A DNA stretch of 35,901 nucleotides, from assembly GCA_029006735.1 (NCBI GenBank), contig JAQXGN010000020.1, positions 1 through 35,901 of the forward strand, in the 5' to 3' direction. The translations under genes and the position numbers were made by a program. Below the pieces are notes generated by a model, which was given only the letters and a program-made list of their open reading frames with translations, was not told the DNA's origin and did not search any database. Of this stretch, positions 1 through 8,268 are shown one piece after another (position 1 is the first letter of the stretch; every line of letters begins with the position of its first letter). Source of the stretch: Caryophanales bacterium. GTDB lineage: Bacteria > Bacillota_I > Bacilli_A > RFN20 > CAG-449.

Positions 1-18
1 TTATCTTTCAATTTATAA
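1..18 (+). CDS. tnpB: TnpB C-terminus, cut by the window edge
   Basis: The first 18 bases read L-S-F-N-L-stop in frame 1. This is exactly the C-terminus of the complete TnpB at 8390-9475. The same structured right-end sequence follows at once. I infer that a second IS605-type element, or a remnant of one, lies to the left of the window on the + strand. How much of its tnpB survives cannot be seen. Confidence 0.5.
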   Translation, partial: LSFNL

Positions 19-139
19 AATTATTATTACTACGGTAGGAACTATCGAAAGTTACGCTAGGGGAGAATATGTAAGAGGCATTTATGTCCTGTGTTCGCTG
101 AACCTAGAATCTTGTGACTTTAGTCATGAGAGTGTTCAA
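10..139 (+). ncRNA. omega RNA / IS605 right end, copy 1
   Basis: This 130-base block matches copy 2 (the right end of the complete IS605 element) with one mismatch, and copy 3 with only a 3-base insertion in copy 3. It starts at the last tnpB codons and ends at TTCAA, after which the three copies diverge. Visible structure includes AACT/AGTT, a CTAGG (57-61)/CCTAG (103-107) long pairing, GTTC-GCT-GAAC, and a 9-bp terminal hairpin around TGACT-TT-AGTCA (with two G-U pairs). A hairpin just inside a TCAA right cleavage site is typical of IS608-like elements. In TnpB systems the RNA from this end carries the guide, taken from the flank just after the conserved end. The guide here would start at position 140. 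Confidence 0.8.
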
Positions 140-140
140 T

Positions 141-172
141 AAAAATAAAATAGCAGTGCCAGCTATTTTAAA
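141..172 (-). terminator. Intrinsic terminator of the VWA lipoprotein operon
   Basis: On the minus strand AAAATAGC/GCTATTTT form an 8-bp stem (147-154 with 162-169) followed by a T-rich run, just after the stop at 192. The conserved end of omega RNA copy 1 abuts the T-run side directly. Confidence 0.75.
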
Positions 173-191
173 GGTTTTTTAAGAATTTTAA

Positions 192-1655
192 TTACTCTTT
201 ATCTGATAATGTTTTTGCTTTATTTACTAATTCATAGAATTGAACTTTTAAATAATCCTTTTTAAATGACGCATGTTGATTAAATATTTCCATAACTTGA
301 TTATAAGTTGATTTACCTTTATATTTTGAATCTCTTAGTAATAATCCAAATTCTGCGACTATTGAAGCAAAAATATGATTATCAGAAGGATTATCGCTAA
401 AAACTCCACATAAAGTTACAATTTCTTGTTGCTCATTAGATTCTACATCTTTATATCTTAAAGTTGCGTTAAATAGCGAATCAAAGTCTTCTAATGTATA
501 GATTTCATATAATGCAATAGTAGTTCTATTTGAATATATTTCACCTGCATCAACATCTGAATTATTAAAATCTTCATTGCTCATCATTCGATTTTCATAA
601 CCAATTAATCGATACTTTTCAACTTTATTTGAATCAAAATATATTTGAATTTTTGCATCTTTAGCTACTATTTGTGTAATTGAATCAATATTTCCTCCAA
701 AGACTCTTTCAACTTCTTGTTCATCATCAATGTAGAATACATTACCATTTCCATTAAGGGCTAATTCTTGCATTCTATTATCTTTATAATTTCCCATACC
801 GAAGCCAAAACAAGATAACGATACTCCACTATTTAATTCTTCTTGAACTAATTCTTTTAATCCTTCAACAGAAGATACACCAACATTAAAATCACCATCT
901 GTTGCAAGTAAAATTTGATTCATACCACCAGTAATAAAATGTTTTTTTGCTAATTTATATGCACTTTGAATTGCACTATGTCCATTTGTCGATCCACTAG
1001 CATTTAATGAATTAATCGCATATTTTAATTTTAAATTTTCTGATCCTTTAGCTCCATCTACTATAGTTGCTTCTTTACCAGAATATACTACTATAGATAC
1101 TCGATCATTTTTATTTAATTTATCCACGAGCATATTAAAGCCTTTTTTTACTAAAGGTAATTTATTTTTTGAACCCATTGATCCAGAAACATCTATTAAG
1201 AAGACATAATTATTTCCTGAATATTCTTCATATTTACATTCCTTAGTTTTAACTGCAATTGATGCTAATTTAGCTTCTTCATTCCATGGACAAGAAGATA
1301 ATTCAGAAAATACACAAACATTTTCATCTTCTTTACAAATATAATCATAATCAAAATAATTAATCATTTGTTCAATATTAACCTGATCAAAAGATGGAAG
1401 TATTCCATTATTAAGATAGCTTCTAATATTTGAATATGCTGCACCTGAGGAATCTAATGAGAAAGTAGATAATGGATTTTCTTTTGCATCTACAAAATCA
1501 TTTTCCTCTATTTCAAGATATTCATCTTCATTATAAATATCTTCAGTAGCTTCTTCGAACCATAATGGAGGGATAGCATTCCCCATCATATTTGATCCAC
1601 TACAACTTGTTAACAATAATAAGATAGGAAAAATGATGATTTTATTTAATTTCAT
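192..1655 (-). CDS. VWA-domain lipoprotein, YfbK-like
   Basis: A secreted lipoprotein of 487 aa. It has a signal peptide with a lipobox (L-T-S-C, Cys18 is the anchor) and an acidic linker (about 35-60). An N-terminal region typical of the YfbK family follows at about 60-145, then a von Willebrand A domain from about 150. The metal-ion site is complete: DxSxS as DVSGSM at 155-160, a downstream Thr in GSTNGHSA, and the TDGD motif. The C-terminal part resembles the DUF3520 tail of the same family. The protein probably binds a partner at the outer membrane face; the ligand is unknown. An AAGGAG site precedes the ATG. It is the last gene of an operon behind a membrane-anchored XRE regulator and a broken lipoprotein gene, so it may take part in envelope sensing. 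The family call is firm, the role is not. Confidence 0.85.
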   Translation of the reverse strand: MKLNKIIIFPILLLLTSCSGSNMMGNAIPPLWFEEATEDIYNEDEYLEIEENDFVDAKENPLSTFSLDSSGAAYSNIRSYLNNGILPSFDQVNIEQMINYFDYDYICKEDENVCVFSELSSCPWNEEAKLASIAVKTKECKYEEYSGNNYVFLIDVSGSMGSKNKLPLVKKGFNMLVDKLNKNDRVSIVVYSGKEATIVDGAKGSENLKLKYAINSLNASGSTNGHSAIQSAYKLAKKHFITGGMNQILLATDGDFNVGVSSVEGLKELVQEELNSGVSLSCFGFGMGNYKDNRMQELALNGNGNVFYIDDEQEVERVFGGNIDSITQIVAKDAKIQIYFDSNKVEKYRLIGYENRMMSNEDFNNSDVDAGEIYSNRTTIALYEIYTLEDFDSLFNATLRYKDVESNEQQEIVTLCGVFSDNPSDNHIFASIVAEFGLLLRDSKYKGKSTYNQVMEIFNQHASFKKDYLKVQFYELVNKAKTLSDKE

Positions 1656-1670
1656 ATAGTATTAATCTCC

Positions 1671-2285
1671 TTACTTTAATTTAATATTGTAAGTATCAAT
1701 AAAACTGTTAAACTCCATTTCTTGATTATTAAAATCATGAATTAAATTATCATGTTTAATAAATTCATATTTTTTCATTGGTAAAGCAAAAAAATACATT
1801 TTCCCATTAGTTAGTTTTCTTGCAATAAAAGGAATATATAATTCAATAACAACAACACTAACATTAAATTGATTAGGGTTTTCTATAGAAATCATGCACT
1901 TTTCTTTAGTTTTATTTTCCTTGAGAGATAAATCTTCTATACCATAATCTTCCTTAAGTATATCGATATTATCTTTTATGCAATGATATGCTTAATCAAT
2001 TAATGAATCATCAACTTCTTCTTTACATTTATATAAATATTGATGTTCATATTGAACAATGAAACTTAATGCATTATTTACGCCAAATAACTCTTCGTAA
2101 TAATAATTTAATCTACTTTCATCATATTTTTGATAATATAAAACATATTCATCATCCCTTGCTAATTCAACGTTATTCATTCCATCAAAAATATTGTCTT
2201 CTGGAGAATTATTTCCAACTCCAGCACATCCAACAAATACTAAGCAAGAAAGTATACAAATAATTAATTTAATAAATCTTTTCAT
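1671..2285 (-). pseudogene. Small lipoprotein gene split by one in-frame TAA
   Basis: Two open stretches (2285-1992 and 1895-1671) lie in the same reading frame. Only a TAA stop at 1992-1994 and 32 sense codons (starting A-Y-H-C-I-K) separate them. Read through, they give one protein of about 204 residues. It has a lipoprotein signal (M-K-R-F-I-K start, lipobox V-G-C), a Tyr-rich acidic middle and a hydrophobic stretch near V-S-V-V-V-I-E-L. No known domain was recognised. The gene starts 13 bases after the XRE regulator, has an AAAGGAA site, and ends 15 bases before the VWA lipoprotein, so it is the middle gene of the operon. A single nonsense mutation is the simplest reading. Alternatives are a sequencing error, or a functional 97-aa truncated lipoprotein. 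Confidence 0.75.
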
Positions 2286-2298
2286 TGTTTTATTCCTT

Positions 2299-3024
2299 TT
2301 ATTCTATTAATGAGATTTGACCATTAACTTCATCAATACGATAATCAAAAACGAATTCTTTGAAATCTTTAAAATCATTTAAATCATTAACTGGTTCAAC
2401 ATTTAATTCAAATAATGCAATTCGACTATTATCTAATATTATTTCTTTTTTCTTATTTAAATAAGAAATTAATGAACTTTGATTATCATTATTTATATAA
2501 AAGTATTGAATAGAATAAGTTAAATTGATTGTAATAGGACTTTTAAAATATGTTTTTTCTTGAAGTTCAACTTTACCATAGATAGTTAATTTACTACCTT
2601 CATTGACACTACGATAAATCGGAGTAATAACAAGATAGTCTTGATAATTTGAATTATCTAAAACACAAATTGTATCTTCTATTATTAATCGAGACTTTAT
2701 CTCATTTAAAACAATATAACTTGTAGTGATAAATACTAGAAAAGCCAGAATCGATGTACTTACAATTAAAAGCACTGGTTTTTTTCTTTTTTCAATGACA
2801 ATAGGCTCTTCTTTCCTTTTTTCTCCAGAATACAATTCGTCAATTGTAACACCTAATGCATCTGCTAGCAACGGCATAAGGTTAATATCTGGAAGTGTTT
2901 CTCCTACTTCCCATTTAGATACGGCTTTATTGGTAACGCCGAGTTTTCTTCCAAGTTCATCTTGAGTCAACCCACATTCACTACGCATCTTATAGATAAA
3001 TTCACCAAATTTGTATTTATCCAT
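2299..3024 (-). CDS. XRE-family regulator with one membrane segment
   Basis: The 241-aa protein has an N-terminal HTH_3 domain (about 8-62, with T-Q-D-E-L-G..KAVSKWE as the recognition region). A basic linker, one membrane helix (about 84-105) and a C-terminal domain of about 135 residues follow. The C-terminal domain should lie outside the cell. This is a single-pass, membrane-tethered regulator whose outer domain could sense an envelope signal and alter DNA binding inside. It leads an operon with two lipoprotein genes, which are plausible partners or targets. AGGAGG precedes the ATG by 5 bases. The outer domain was not recognised. Confidence 0.85.
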   Translation of the reverse strand: MDKYKFGEFIYKMRSECGLTQDELGRKLGVTNKAVSKWEVGETLPDINLMPLLADALGVTIDELYSGEKRKEEPIVIEKRKKPVLLIVSTSILAFLVFITTSYIVLNEIKSRLIIEDTICVLDNSNYQDYLVITPIYRSVNEGSKLTIYGKVELQEKTYFKSPITINLTYSIQYFYINNDNQSSLISYLNKKKEIILDNSRIALFELNVEPVNDLNDFKDFKEFVFDYRIDEVNGQISLIE

Positions 3025-3080
3025 CTTGTCCTCCTACCTTTACTATACAAAAAAATTATATTTTTGTAGCTAGAACTATA

Positions 3081-3095
3081 TCTCTTAACAAGAGA
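3081..3095. promoter_or_regulatory. Palindrome upstream of the XRE-lipoprotein operon
   Basis: TCTCTTAACAAGAGA is a perfect 6-bp inverted repeat with a 3-base spacer, about 57 bases before the XRE start. The promoter itself is unclear: TATAAT-like and TATAGT-like hexamers lie at 3042-3060, but without a good -35 at the right distance. The palindrome is a candidate operator for the XRE protein. This is inference from position and symmetry only. Confidence 0.35.
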
Positions 3096-3196
3096 ATTAG
3101 TATTTTTCTTTATTTTATAGTATTGCTAATATCGAGTTTTGTAAAGAAAAATCCATTATTAAATAATAAATATTGAGATTATTCCATATTTAAAAC

Positions 3197-3232
3197 AAAT
3201 TAAAAGGTCAAATGGTATAATCCATTTAACCT
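3197..3232 (-). terminator. Intrinsic terminator of the P-loop kinase gene
   Basis: An 11-bp stem (AGGTTAAATGG with CCATTTGACCT, one G-U pair) on the minus strand is followed by a T-rich run, 11 bases after the stop at 3243. Confidence 0.75.
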
Positions 3233-3242
3233 ATTACAATTT

Positions 3243-3824
3243 TTACCTACTTTCTAATTCATTTACAATTCTAACCATTGATTCATTGAATTCTTCATCA
3301 TTATTGTTATTAAAAATTAATAAATTATTAATGACTGTTGGCACTGAGAAATCTCTACTAGCGATATATTGATCCCAGTTTGCAATTTTCCAAATATCAC
3401 GATCAGAATTTCTCATGATCATTCTTTGTTTGCATACTTCAACTGAAGTATTTACCCAAACAACAACTAACTCAGCGTCGTGTTCTAAGCATCTATCTTC
3501 TAAATGTTTAATAAATGATGCACTTCTTACTTCTTTGGTGAATGGAGCGTTAATCAATACTAAATCCTCATAACGAATTGCTTCAAATGCTAAATCTAAA
3601 ATGCAATCATATTCTTCATTACGAATATATTTTTCAAAGAATTCACTTGATCTATTATATTCTTGATTAGCTACTAAGAATATTTGTTTACTTAATGTAA
3701 TCAATGTATCTTTATCTAAATAAACAACATGTTTTAAATTTTCTGCTAATTTTTTTGAAATGTAAGTTTTACCACAAGCAGGGGGTGATGAGACTAAAAT
3801 TAACTTCTTTCTATTCTTTACCAT
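3243..3824 (-). CDS. P-loop nucleotide kinase-like ATPase (AAA_33 type)
   Basis: A cytosolic P-loop protein of 193 aa from the chosen start. The P-loop is S-S-P-P-A-C-G-K-T at residues 12-20. A typical Walker A starts with Gly, which is replaced by Ser here as often seen in AAA_33/zeta-like kinases. Next come D-K-D-T-L (possible substrate-binding acid) and a Walker-B-like strand (V-V-V-W-V-N). R-M-I-M-R-N-S-D-R-D matches the lid region with paired arginines. The longer frame begins at 3875, but ATG 3824 has GAGGAAG at good spacing and is preferred. The gene stands alone between its terminator and the ABC transporter gene. The substrate is unknown: it may phosphorylate a small metabolite, sugar or tRNA. 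Confidence 0.7.
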   Translation of the reverse strand: MVKNRKKLILVSSPPACGKTYISKKLAENLKHVVYLDKDTLITLSKQIFLVANQEYNRSSEFFEKYIRNEEYDCILDLAFEAIRYEDLVLINAPFTKEVRSASFIKHLEDRCLEHDAELVVVWVNTSVEVCKQRMIMRNSDRDIWKIANWDQYIASRDFSVPTVINNLLIFNNNNDEEFNESMVRIVNELESR

Positions 3825-3999
3825 ATAAATCTTCCTCGGGATTATTATATATATTTTGTCCACTTTATTAAACAATTTTGACCAATTTTCCTTAAAAAAT
3901 TTATATTTTTTTCAACTATTGATTTAATAAGTAATTTCTATTTATGGATTTATAATAATCATTACTATTTTGGTCAATCTATATGTATGAAAATAGATT

Positions 4000-6693
4000 T
4001 TATTCACTTCTTAAAGCAACTACAGGATCTTGTTTTGCAGCTTTTGAAGATGGAGATAAACCAGAAATCATCGTTAATCCGACACTCAAAGCTATCATAA
4101 TAATTGCATTTAGTGGAGTTAGTATCGCAATATTTCTAATACCAAAAGCTGCATTGATTGATACTGATACAATAATCGATAATAAATAAGTTACACCTAC
4201 ACCAACTAATCCTGATGCTAACCCAATAATTAATGTTTCTGCATTGAATAAATGAGAAACATCTTTCTTTCTTCCTCCAAGAGCTCTAATGACACCAATT
4301 TCTTTAATTCTTTCTACAACAGAAACATAAGTAATAATAGAAATCATTACACAAGAGACAACTAATGATAATGCAGTAAAGACAATTAATGCTATTGTAA
4401 TTGCGTTAATCATTGTATTAATCATTGCAATAACTAAAGATAATGTATCTGTGTAAGTAATATCTTCTCGATTTTCTTTTAATAATACTTTTCCATTGCT
4501 CAATGTAATAGTTTCATCGCTATTCCAATTATCCATATAATTAAGAGCTAAATCTTTTTGATCAAAGTCAACTGGATAAACTGATACTTTAGTTGGTTTA
4601 TTACTTCCACCAACTTCATTTATTGATAATGTATATAAATTGTTATTATTTGATGAAGATTCTCCACTTCCTCCTGGCAACATACTTCCTAGAATTGACA
4701 TATAAATACTAGATGACGAATTACCAACAAATCCTTTACCATGTTCAATTGGATCATCCTTATATTGAAATGTATAATCATAATAAATCCCCATGTCTAT
4801 TGCAGCATTATTTACTGTAATAGTTCCACTGGTGATTGATTTATTTTCTTGAGTATTTATATATGTTGATAATTTAGAATTTGCGTTTTGTTCTAATACA
4901 TATTTTGTTAATTCTTCTGTATAAAAGAAGCCATTACTTAGACATCCATAAGATATGCTATCTTTTGGTTGTAAAATACCTACAACTTTTAATTCTAATC
5001 CATTTTGTAATCCATTGCCTTTATAAGAATAAGTAAATGGATTAAGACTCTTTAACGCTTCTATTTGTTGTTCTTCAAAAACTTCATCATTTGGATACCA
5101 TGTGAATCTTTTCCCTAGTAACTCTTCATATGCGAATTTGTCTTTATTTAAATCAGGATCATATAAAGGAGAATCCGTATGTCTAAATGCTTGATTCATA
5201 AATACATCTTGAGTGTAATAACCTAGTTCTGCTAGAAGAATATCAGATAATTCTTCATCCTTAGAAATTACAATCATTATTTCATCCTTGTTTTTAGCAA
5301 TTTTACCTGCTTTAACATCATATTGAGATAAGATGTAATCTTCATTTGAAGGTGCTTGCGATAAAATATTATTCATTTGGCCAATCAAATAACTATATTT
5401 TGCAAACTCAGTTTTATTTAATAAACTTGAATAGATATTTTTTACTGCAGATAAAGAAACATTCTCATATGTATTATCATCTTTATAAAAATCAACATAT
5501 ATATTGTTTGTTAAATCAAGACCATAATCAAACAATAATGCTGATATATATTCTTCCGGCATATCTAATAAATATTGAACATAATCTTCATTGATATCAT
5601 TTTTAATTAAAGCAGAATCCATCGCACCAAACCTATCAACTATATATTTGATTGTTGATTCAACATTAACAAAACCCGCCTCTTTAATTACATCAATCTT
5701 ATCACTAGTACTCATTTTACCCATAATAGTATTTAAGTCATAAGTTGACTCTGTAATTGTTATTGGATTGCCTGATAACATATCATCTTCCATTGAAGCA
5801 ATATATGCTTTTACACCCGTAGAAATAGCTAAAACAGCAGAAATACCAATAATACCAATTGATCCTGCAATAGAAGTAAGAATTGTTCTTTTTCTTTTGG
5901 AAAGAAGATTTTTTGTTGATAGTCTTATTGCTTGGAATAAACTCATTTTTGCTTTTGATTTCTTATTTAAATGCTCTTCATTCAATTCTTGGCATTCTTT
6001 GATTTCATCTTCTTCCGAAAAAGGATTAGTATCTTCTACAACCTCTCCATCTAATAAACGAATAATTCTTGAAGAATATTGCTCAGCTAAATCAGGATTA
6101 TGAGTAACCATGATAACTAATTTATCTTTAGCAACTTCTTTAATAATATCCATAATTTGGATACTAGTTTTTGTATCAAGTGCACCAGTAGGCTCATCAG
6201 CAAGAAGAATTTCTGGTTCATTCACTAATGCTCTAGCAATCGCAACTCTTTGACTTTGTCCACCAGATAATTGATTAGGTTTTTTATAGTATTCTTTAGA
6301 TAAACCTACTTTATCTAATGCTTTTTTAGCTTTTTCAATTCTTTCTTCTTTTTTCATACCGGAAATTGTTAAAGCTAATTCAACATTTTCTAAAACTGTT
6401 TGATGAGGAATTAAATTATAGCTTTGAAAAATAAAACCAATTCTTTGATTTCGATAAACATCCCAATCACGATCTTTAAACTCTTTTGTTGATTTACCCG
6501 CGATAAATAAATCACCTTCACTATATTTATCTAGTCCACCAATAATATTTAATGTAGTTGTTTTACCACACCCAGATGGTCCTAAAATTGATACAAATTC
6601 ATTTTTTCTAAATGATAAATTAATACCATTTAAAGCGACTAAAGTAGAATTTGCAACAGGATATATTTTTTTAATATTTTTTAATCTTAACAT
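4000..6693 (-). CDS. ABC transporter, ATPase fused to FtsX/MacB-type permease
   Basis: The 897-aa membrane protein combines an ATPase and a permease. The ATPase (1-235) has Walker A GPSGCGKT (38-45), the Q-loop in F-I-F-Q-S-Y, the signature LSGGQ (142-146), Walker B ILLADE (162-167) and H-loop V-T-H-N. It is of the LolD/MacB type. A first membrane helix lies at about 268-292, then an outer domain of about 450 residues rich in Asn, Ser and Tyr. Three more helices near 755-785, 810-840 and 860-885 form the FtsX core. Such proteins act as dimers in mechanotransmission, peptide export or lipoprotein handling and do not move ions. AGGAG precedes the ATG. The gene appears monocistronic. A weak hairpin at 3984-4007 (AATCTAT/ATAGATT) overlaps its stop. 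Confidence 0.88.
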   Translation of the reverse strand: MLRLKNIKKIYPVANSTLVALNGINLSFRKNEFVSILGPSGCGKTTTLNIIGGLDKYSEGDLFIAGKSTKEFKDRDWDVYRNQRIGFIFQSYNLIPHQTVLENVELALTISGMKKEERIEKAKKALDKVGLSKEYYKKPNQLSGGQSQRVAIARALVNEPEILLADEPTGALDTKTSIQIMDIIKEVAKDKLVIMVTHNPDLAEQYSSRIIRLLDGEVVEDTNPFSEEDEIKECQELNEEHLNKKSKAKMSLFQAIRLSTKNLLSKRKRTILTSIAGSIGIIGISAVLAISTGVKAYIASMEDDMLSGNPITITESTYDLNTIMGKMSTSDKIDVIKEAGFVNVESTIKYIVDRFGAMDSALIKNDINEDYVQYLLDMPEEYISALLFDYGLDLTNNIYVDFYKDDNTYENVSLSAVKNIYSSLLNKTEFAKYSYLIGQMNNILSQAPSNEDYILSQYDVKAGKIAKNKDEIMIVISKDEELSDILLAELGYYTQDVFMNQAFRHTDSPLYDPDLNKDKFAYEELLGKRFTWYPNDEVFEEQQIEALKSLNPFTYSYKGNGLQNGLELKVVGILQPKDSISYGCLSNGFFYTEELTKYVLEQNANSKLSTYINTQENKSITSGTITVNNAAIDMGIYYDYTFQYKDDPIEHGKGFVGNSSSSIYMSILGSMLPGGSGESSSNNNNLYTLSINEVGGSNKPTKVSVYPVDFDQKDLALNYMDNWNSDETITLSNGKVLLKENREDITYTDTLSLVIAMINTMINAITIALIVFTALSLVVSCVMISIITYVSVVERIKEIGVIRALGGRKKDVSHLFNAETLIIGLASGLVGVGVTYLLSIIVSVSINAAFGIRNIAILTPLNAIIMIALSVGLTMISGLSPSSKAAKQDPVVALRSE

Positions 6694-6762
6694 TCTATCA
6701 TCTCCTCTCTTATATATAATAACTATAATTATGTTAATTTGAAGTTAATTTATATAATTATT

Positions 6763-6795
6763 TAAAAAAGGTCTATTTAAATATATAAATAGACC
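6763..6795 (-). terminator. Intrinsic terminator of the SPFH gene
   Basis: GGTCTATTTA/TAAATAGACC forms a 10-bp stem (6770-6795) followed on the minus strand by six T. It lies just after the stop at 6806 and separates this gene from the ABC gene. Confidence 0.85.
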
Positions 6796-6805
6796 CCTCA
6801 AATTA

Positions 6806-7837
6806 TTATTGTTTATTTGATACTAAAGCACCAATCATACTTGACAAATCATCACTTGTTAATACTTCTGGTAATTTACCATCCCAAGTATCATAGAAAA
6901 CAATAGATAAAACCATATCTGCACATTCTTTATAAGTTAATGATGATTTCATGTTTTCATAAAGATTATTAATCATAGCTTCAACTTTTTCAACATAGAT
7001 AGATGCAGCATCACCTTCTGCTTCACCTTCCATTTTAATTGCATATGCTTGTGCATCTGCAAGAACCTTTTTTACTTCTGCTTCATTATTAGCAGTAATT
7101 AATTGTGCTTGAGCATCTAATTTTGCAATTTCAATTTCTTGTTGTGCTTTAGCAGCAGCTTGTAAAATATCTTCAACTTCTTTGCCACCATCAATATCAT
7201 CAAAAGCAACATCCACGATTGTAACAAAATAATTACAATATAATTCCTTTGCTAAATCATCTTTAAAATCGAGTCTTGCATTTTCTAATTCAGTCGATAA
7301 CAATTCAAAAATATCATATTTAATTGTGGAACTTTGTAAGCAAGATTTAACGATTGTATTTAATGCTGCATTAGGAATATCATCATTATTTGTTACTTTG
7401 AAGAATTTACCTGCATCTTGTTTTTCAATCTTATAAATAATTGATAATTCAAATGTTGCATATTGACCATCATTTGTTTGACCTGTAGTATTTACAATAG
7501 CACTTCTATTAGCAGTTGAAATTGTAGTGATATGTTCAAATATACTTTTTGTATGAAATCCCTCTGTATAAGTTCTTTCTTGAACACCACCATGGATTTC
7601 ATCATAAATAATACCTACGCTATTAGCAGGAATAGATATAAATAATCCGCCTAAAAGAAATAATGCACATACAAATGATAAAGGAATAAATTTATATGCT
7701 TTCTTTGTTTTTTCATATTGATAAGCTCCTCCTTTTAATTTTATCATTTTTCCTTTTTTGTCTAAAAAGACAGCGATAAATGTTGTAATGCCTAATGCAG
7801 TTACAACGGCAATGATTGTGAAAATTAATAATTTCAT
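6806..7837 (-). CDS. SPFH/band-7 (stomatin-like) membrane protein
   Basis: The 343-aa protein has two N-terminal hydrophobic segments (about 1-25 and 50-72). A band-7/SPFH domain covers about 73-220 (A-N-S-V-G-I-I, then the helix-strand pattern ending K-E-V-E-D-I-L). A long Ala/Glu-rich coiled coil at about 220-285 (AAAKAQQEIEIAKLDAQAQL) follows, as in prohibitin and flotillin relatives. These proteins form large rings or scaffolds in the membrane and guard proteases or lipid domains. AAAGGAGG precedes the ATG. The gene has its own leader with a likely metal-sensing riboswitch and terminator, and its own terminator downstream, so it is a single-gene unit. Domain class is sure; the link with manganese is inferred from the leader only. 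Confidence 0.87.
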   Translation of the reverse strand: MKLLIFTIIAVVTALGITTFIAVFLDKKGKMIKLKGGAYQYEKTKKAYKFIPLSFVCALFLLGGLFISIPANSVGIIYDEIHGGVQERTYTEGFHTKSIFEHITTISTANRSAIVNTTGQTNDGQYATFELSIIYKIEKQDAGKFFKVTNNDDIPNAALNTIVKSCLQSSTIKYDIFELLSTELENARLDFKDDLAKELYCNYFVTIVDVAFDDIDGGKEVEDILQAAAKAQQEIEIAKLDAQAQLITANNEAEVKKVLADAQAYAIKMEGEAEGDAASIYVEKVEAMINNLYENMKSSLTYKECADMVLSIVFYDTWDGKLPEVLTSDDLSSMIGALVSNKQ

Positions 7838-7876
7838 ATTTAATTTCCTCCTTTTTCCACATCATTATGAGGTCCT

Positions 7877-7996
7877 ATAAAAAAATAAAGACCATTAACA
7901 TAATGTTAATGATCTTGCTAAATCTTTTTATGGATTGTTAGTACCGAGATTCTATCTGTGTGACGATATACTAACCTAGTAAGCTACTCCTCATTT
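7877..7996 (-). promoter_or_regulatory. yybP-ykoY-like manganese riboswitch with terminator
   Basis: On the minus strand the leader contains GAGGAGTAGC near 7983-7992, ATCGTCA in the middle and AGCAAGAT near the end. These correspond to the conserved GGGGAGUAGC, CGUCA and AGCAAGACC elements I recall for the yybP-ykoY family. GTTAGTA and TACTAAC pair around the middle. The 5' AATGA can pair with TCATT to close P1. That same TCATT is the start of a strong terminator stem (AAGATCATTAACAT, 7888-7916, then T-run 7877-7887). P1 closure and termination therefore exclude each other, as expected for a Mn2+-induced ON switch. The SPFH gene starts 40 bases later. A covariance search against RF00080 would settle the class. 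Confidence 0.65.
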
Positions 7997-8100
7997 ACAA
8001 ATATATAATACCATATCGATAATTAATTATCAATAAATTTCGATGATTTTCATTCTGATTCTTATCAATAATTTAAAATATCTTATTCAAATTTTTTTTA

Positions 8101-8268
8101 GTAATATTAACGGCAATTCTTTCCACAGCCATTACCTTGTCCATTTTCTTTACATTGTCTTTCACCATAATTATCTTAGACGCCATCATTATATTCATCA
8201 TCGAAATCACCTTCACATTGATTATCTTCATAATTTTCACAAACACCATTATTATTTGCAAATTGTTG
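8101..8268 (-). pseudogene. Remnant of a Cys-rich acidic protein gene beside the IS605 right end
   Basis: Read on the minus strand from the transposon edge, one frame gives Q-Q-F-A-N-N-N-G-V-C-E-N-Y-E-D-N-Q-C, an Asp/Glu-rich stretch, an in-frame TAA, then D-N-Y-G-E-R-Q-C and G-N-G-C-G-K-N-C-R before TAA. The Cys spacing and acidic bias continue across the stop, so this looks like the eroded C-terminus of a small Cys-rich protein. No 5' part is visible on the other side of the element, where the tRNA terminator follows almost at once. The call rests on composition only. The longer frames on both strands here are Ile/Met/His-rich and look like shadows. Confidence 0.35.

Noticed and set aside
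1671-1895. A separate 74-aa gene beginning at ATG 1895
   Set aside because: It is in frame with the upstream lipoprotein, separated by only one stop and 32 sense codons. No ribosome site precedes the ATG, so it is the second half of a broken gene.
1992-1994. TAA recoded as an amino acid across this genome
   Set aside because: Most intact genes in the window end with TAA and none contains it internally, apart from clear pseudogenes.
3879-3975. TTGACCAA/TTGGTCAA inverted pair as ends of a small mobile element
   Set aside because: Only eight bases long, about 80 bases apart, with no coding content or target duplication. Chance is likely in this AT-rich interval.
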